A DNA stretch of 64,000 bases from an uncultured Bacteroidales bacterium. GTDB lineage: Bacteria; Bacteroidota; Bacteroidia; Bacteroidales; P3. This document shows positions 62,214-64,000 of the stretch, piece after piece; the stretch's first letter is position 1, and every line of letters starts with the position of its first letter. Below the pieces are notes generated by a model. It had not been told where the DNA came from, ran no database searches, and saw only the letters and a program-made list of their open reading frames with translations. The DNA is taken from the NCBI GenBank assembly GCA_937901525.1, contig CALDHX010000012.1, forward strand, positions 40,033-104,032. Direction: 5' to 3'. Position numbers and translations under genes: made by a program.

Positions 62214-63545
62214 TTATTTTTTACTTCTTGCTCTTCTAATAGCTCCAATTTTGCTTTTAGCAACTCTGATTATGTCAAGCAATGGTTGTCCTGCTGGGCA
62301 AGTAAATAAACAACTTCCACATTCAATGCAATCCATAGCACATTCTTTTTCTGCTTCTTCCCAACGTTCTTGTTTTGCAAGTAAAGCAATTTGTATTGGC
62401 TCTAATCCCATTGGACAAGCTGATACGCATTTGCCACATCTTAAACAATTAGTTGTTTTCTTTCTACTTGACTCTTTATTGGTCATTACCAGAATGCTCG
62501 ATGTGGTTTTTGTCGTAGGAGCTGATAAGTCCATCATAGCTTTACCCATCATTGGTCCACCATTGATAACTTTTCCTGTATCTTCTGGTAATCCTCCGCA
62601 ATAATCTATGATTGCTTGAATAGATGTTCCCACTCTAACTAAAAGATTTTTGTTGTTAGAAACTCCTTTGCCTGTAAAGGTTAAAATATTGTCTATCAAA
62701 GGACGATTTTTTTGTACTGCTTGATAAATAGCAAAAGCAGAACCAACATTATTTACTATACAACCAACTTCTATTGGTAATTTTCCACTTGGAACTTCTC
62801 GTTTAGTTAAAGCATATATTAGTTGTTTTTCTGCTCCTTGTGGATATTTTGTTTTTAATGGAACGACTTCTGTGCCAGGGTACTTGCTTACGAGTGCTTT
62901 TAATGCTGCGATTGCTTGTGGCTTGTTTGTTTCAATTCCTATTTTTGCTTTATCTACTTTGACTGCCTTTTTCATGATTTCAATTCCTATTAGAATTTCT
63001 TCTGTGTGTTCTAATAGTAATCTATTATCCGATGTTAAATAAGGCTCACATTCAGCTGCGTTTATTATTATATAATCTACATGTTTATCTTCTGGAACCA
63101 TGTATTTAACATGTGTAGGGAAGGCTGCTCCTCCTAATCCTACAATCCCTCTGTCTTTAATTCTTTCTACTATTTCTTGCGAGGAAAGTTTTATGTCTTG
63201 AACAATGTCTTCTGATGTGTCAATTTCTTCACACCATTCATCTTCTTCTACATCTATATAGAAGGCAAGTTTCTTGTAACCATTAAAATCTGTTGCTACA
63301 TCTATCTTTGATATAACTCCTGTATAAGGAGAGTGTGTGTTAGCACAAATAAAAGTTTCTGCTTTGGCTAATAACTGACCTGTTTTTACTTTATCTCCTT
63401 TTTGTACAACAGGTGTAGAAGGTGCCCCTAAATGCTGACTTACAAAAACAACAGCTTTTTGTTGTAAAGGAAATAACTCAATAGCACTATCTGATGCTAA
63501 TTTATTTTCTTGTGGGTGAACTCCACCTAATCGAAATGTATTCAT
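62214..63545 (-). CDS. rnfC: Ion-translocating oxidoreductase complex subunit C
   Basis: This 443-residue protein has an N-terminal RnfC barrel-sandwich domain (about 1-115) and a flavin/NADH-binding core (GLGGAAFPTHVKYM near 133-146). A SLBB-like domain follows. Two C-terminal [4Fe-4S] motifs are CLRCGKCVSACP and CIECGSCLFTCP. Subunit C is the NADH-binding entry or exit point of Rnf. It follows rnfB by 8 bases. Confidence 0.95.
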   Translation of the reverse strand: MNTFRLGGVHPQENKLASDSAIELFPLQQKAVVFVSQHLGAPSTPVVQKGDKVKTGQLLAKAETFICANTHSPYTGVISKIDVATDFNGYKKLAFYIDVEEDEWCEEIDTSEDIVQDIKLSSQEIVERIKDRGIVGLGGAAFPTHVKYMVPEDKHVDYIIINAAECEPYLTSDNRLLLEHTEEILIGIEIMKKAVKVDKAKIGIETNKPQAIAALKALVSKYPGTEVVPLKTKYPQGAEKQLIYALTKREVPSGKLPIEVGCIVNNVGSAFAIYQAVQKNRPLIDNILTFTGKGVSNNKNLLVRVGTSIQAIIDYCGGLPEDTGKVINGGPMMGKAMMDLSAPTTKTTSSILVMTNKESSRKKTTNCLRCGKCVSACPMGLEPIQIALLAKQERWEEAEKECAMDCIECGSCLFTCPAGQPLLDIIRVAKSKIGAIRRARSKK

Positions 63546-63553
63546 AATTCTTA

Positions 63554-64000
63554 TTATTCGCTAATTAGAGGTTTTTCTTCTTTTTTTACTGGGAAATTAA
63601 TGGCATGTATTGCTCCTGTTGGACATTCTGCAACGCATTTTCTGCATAGTTTGCATTTGTTAAAGTCTATATAAGCTACATTGTTATTTATACTAATGGC
63701 TTCAAATGGACATGCTTTTGCACATTTACCACAACCAATACAAGCAGATTCGCAATTTTTCTTTGCAGCAGCTCCTTTTTCTTGGTTTATGCAACTTACA
63801 AACACTCTACGAGAATTTTTGCCTTTATTTCTTAATTCAATTACCGAACGAGGGCAATTTTTGACGCAGGCTCCACATGCAACACATTTTTCTTCATCTA
63901 CTTCAGGTAGTTGTGTTTCTGGATTGATGTGTATTGCATCAAAATTACAAGCTTTCACACAATTACCAAGTCCTAAGCAACCATTAGAACAACCTCCTTC
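63554..64000 (-). CDS. rnfB: Ion-translocating oxidoreductase complex subunit B, C-terminal part cut by window edge
   Basis: About 149 residues are visible. The frame continues open to the right edge, beginning EGGCSNGCLGLGNCVKACNF; the GTG at 63956-63958 is therefore internal and not the start. Several [4Fe-4S] ferredoxin motifs follow, including CVACGACVKNCP, CIGCGKCAKACP and CKLCRKCVAECP. Subunit B accepts electrons from reduced ferredoxin. The N-terminal membrane anchor and Fe-S domain lie outside the window. Confidence 0.93.
   Translation of the reverse strand, partial: EGGCSNGCLGLGNCVKACNFDAIHINPETQLPEVDEEKCVACGACVKNCPRSVIELRNKGKNSRRVFVSCINQEKGAAAKKNCESACIGCGKCAKACPFEAISINNNVAYIDFNKCKLCRKCVAECPTGAIHAINFPVKKEEKPLISE

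Overview
The window comes from a low-GC member of the Bacteroidota, most likely order Bacteroidales; the family cannot be fixed from the sequence alone. The evidence is consistent: Bacteroidota-type promoters (TAnnTTTG at -7 with TTG/TTTG about 19-20 bp upstream), very few Shine-Dalgarno sites, a gliding/T9SS-type C-terminal sorting domain on two secreted proteins, a TamL-like lipidated BamA/TamA protein, DUF4296 and DUF4294 proteins, a large-type IspG, an ExbB-ExbD-ExbD cluster and an Rnf complex. Tryptophanase, a sialidase and Rnf point to an anaerobic, host- or polymer-associated fermenter.

Layout. 1-2350 is accessory DNA: the start of a type III-like DNA methyltransferase (cut by the window edge), a striking array of short dyad units with 21-22 bp periodicity, and a DUF2971 gene bracketed by a 27-bp exact direct repeat. 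2414-31835 is core chromosome, all on the minus strand: exbB/exbD operon, a DksA-like protein-lspA-CNNM operon, frr, a sialidase, an M49-like peptidase with gpsA, polA, tnaA, then a long operon gltX-DUF2520-sir2-miaB-wza-wzc-radical SAM, and an operon phosphorylase-DUF4296-yifB-T9SS cargo-small anchored protein. 32004-41920 is one eight-gene plus-strand operon (guaB, two periplasmic PPIases, moxR, an unknown exported protein, a TlpA-like lipoprotein, an HhH protein, lpxD). folE and ispG follow on the minus strand. 44144-47290 is an AraC-type regulator diverging from a lipoprotein/outer-membrane protein pair. 47434-49340 is a self-contained ATPase-RloB pair, a candidate defence cassette. 49444-59451 is envelope and protein-quality-control genes (NlpC/P60, DUF4294, clpX, a sugar MFS porter, tamL, waaA, a T9SS M14 peptidase). 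59533-64000 is an Rnf operon (B, C, unknown, D, G, E), cut at the right edge and without rnfA at its usual place.

How it fits together. Much of the window serves the envelope: lipoprotein maturation (LspA), lipid A and Kdo (LpxD, WaaA), outer-membrane protein folding (PpiC/SurA-like, TamL), energy transduction (ExbB/ExbD), polysaccharide export (Wza/Wzc) and cell-wall hydrolysis (NlpC). Rnf couples ferredoxin and NAD to an ion gradient. The most unusual signals are the periodic dyad array at 818-987, a Gly in place of the first catalytic Asp of the PolA proofreading domain, a two-copy 21-bp-spaced AraC-type operator, and repeated fusion of a terminator U-tract with the promoter of the next gene.
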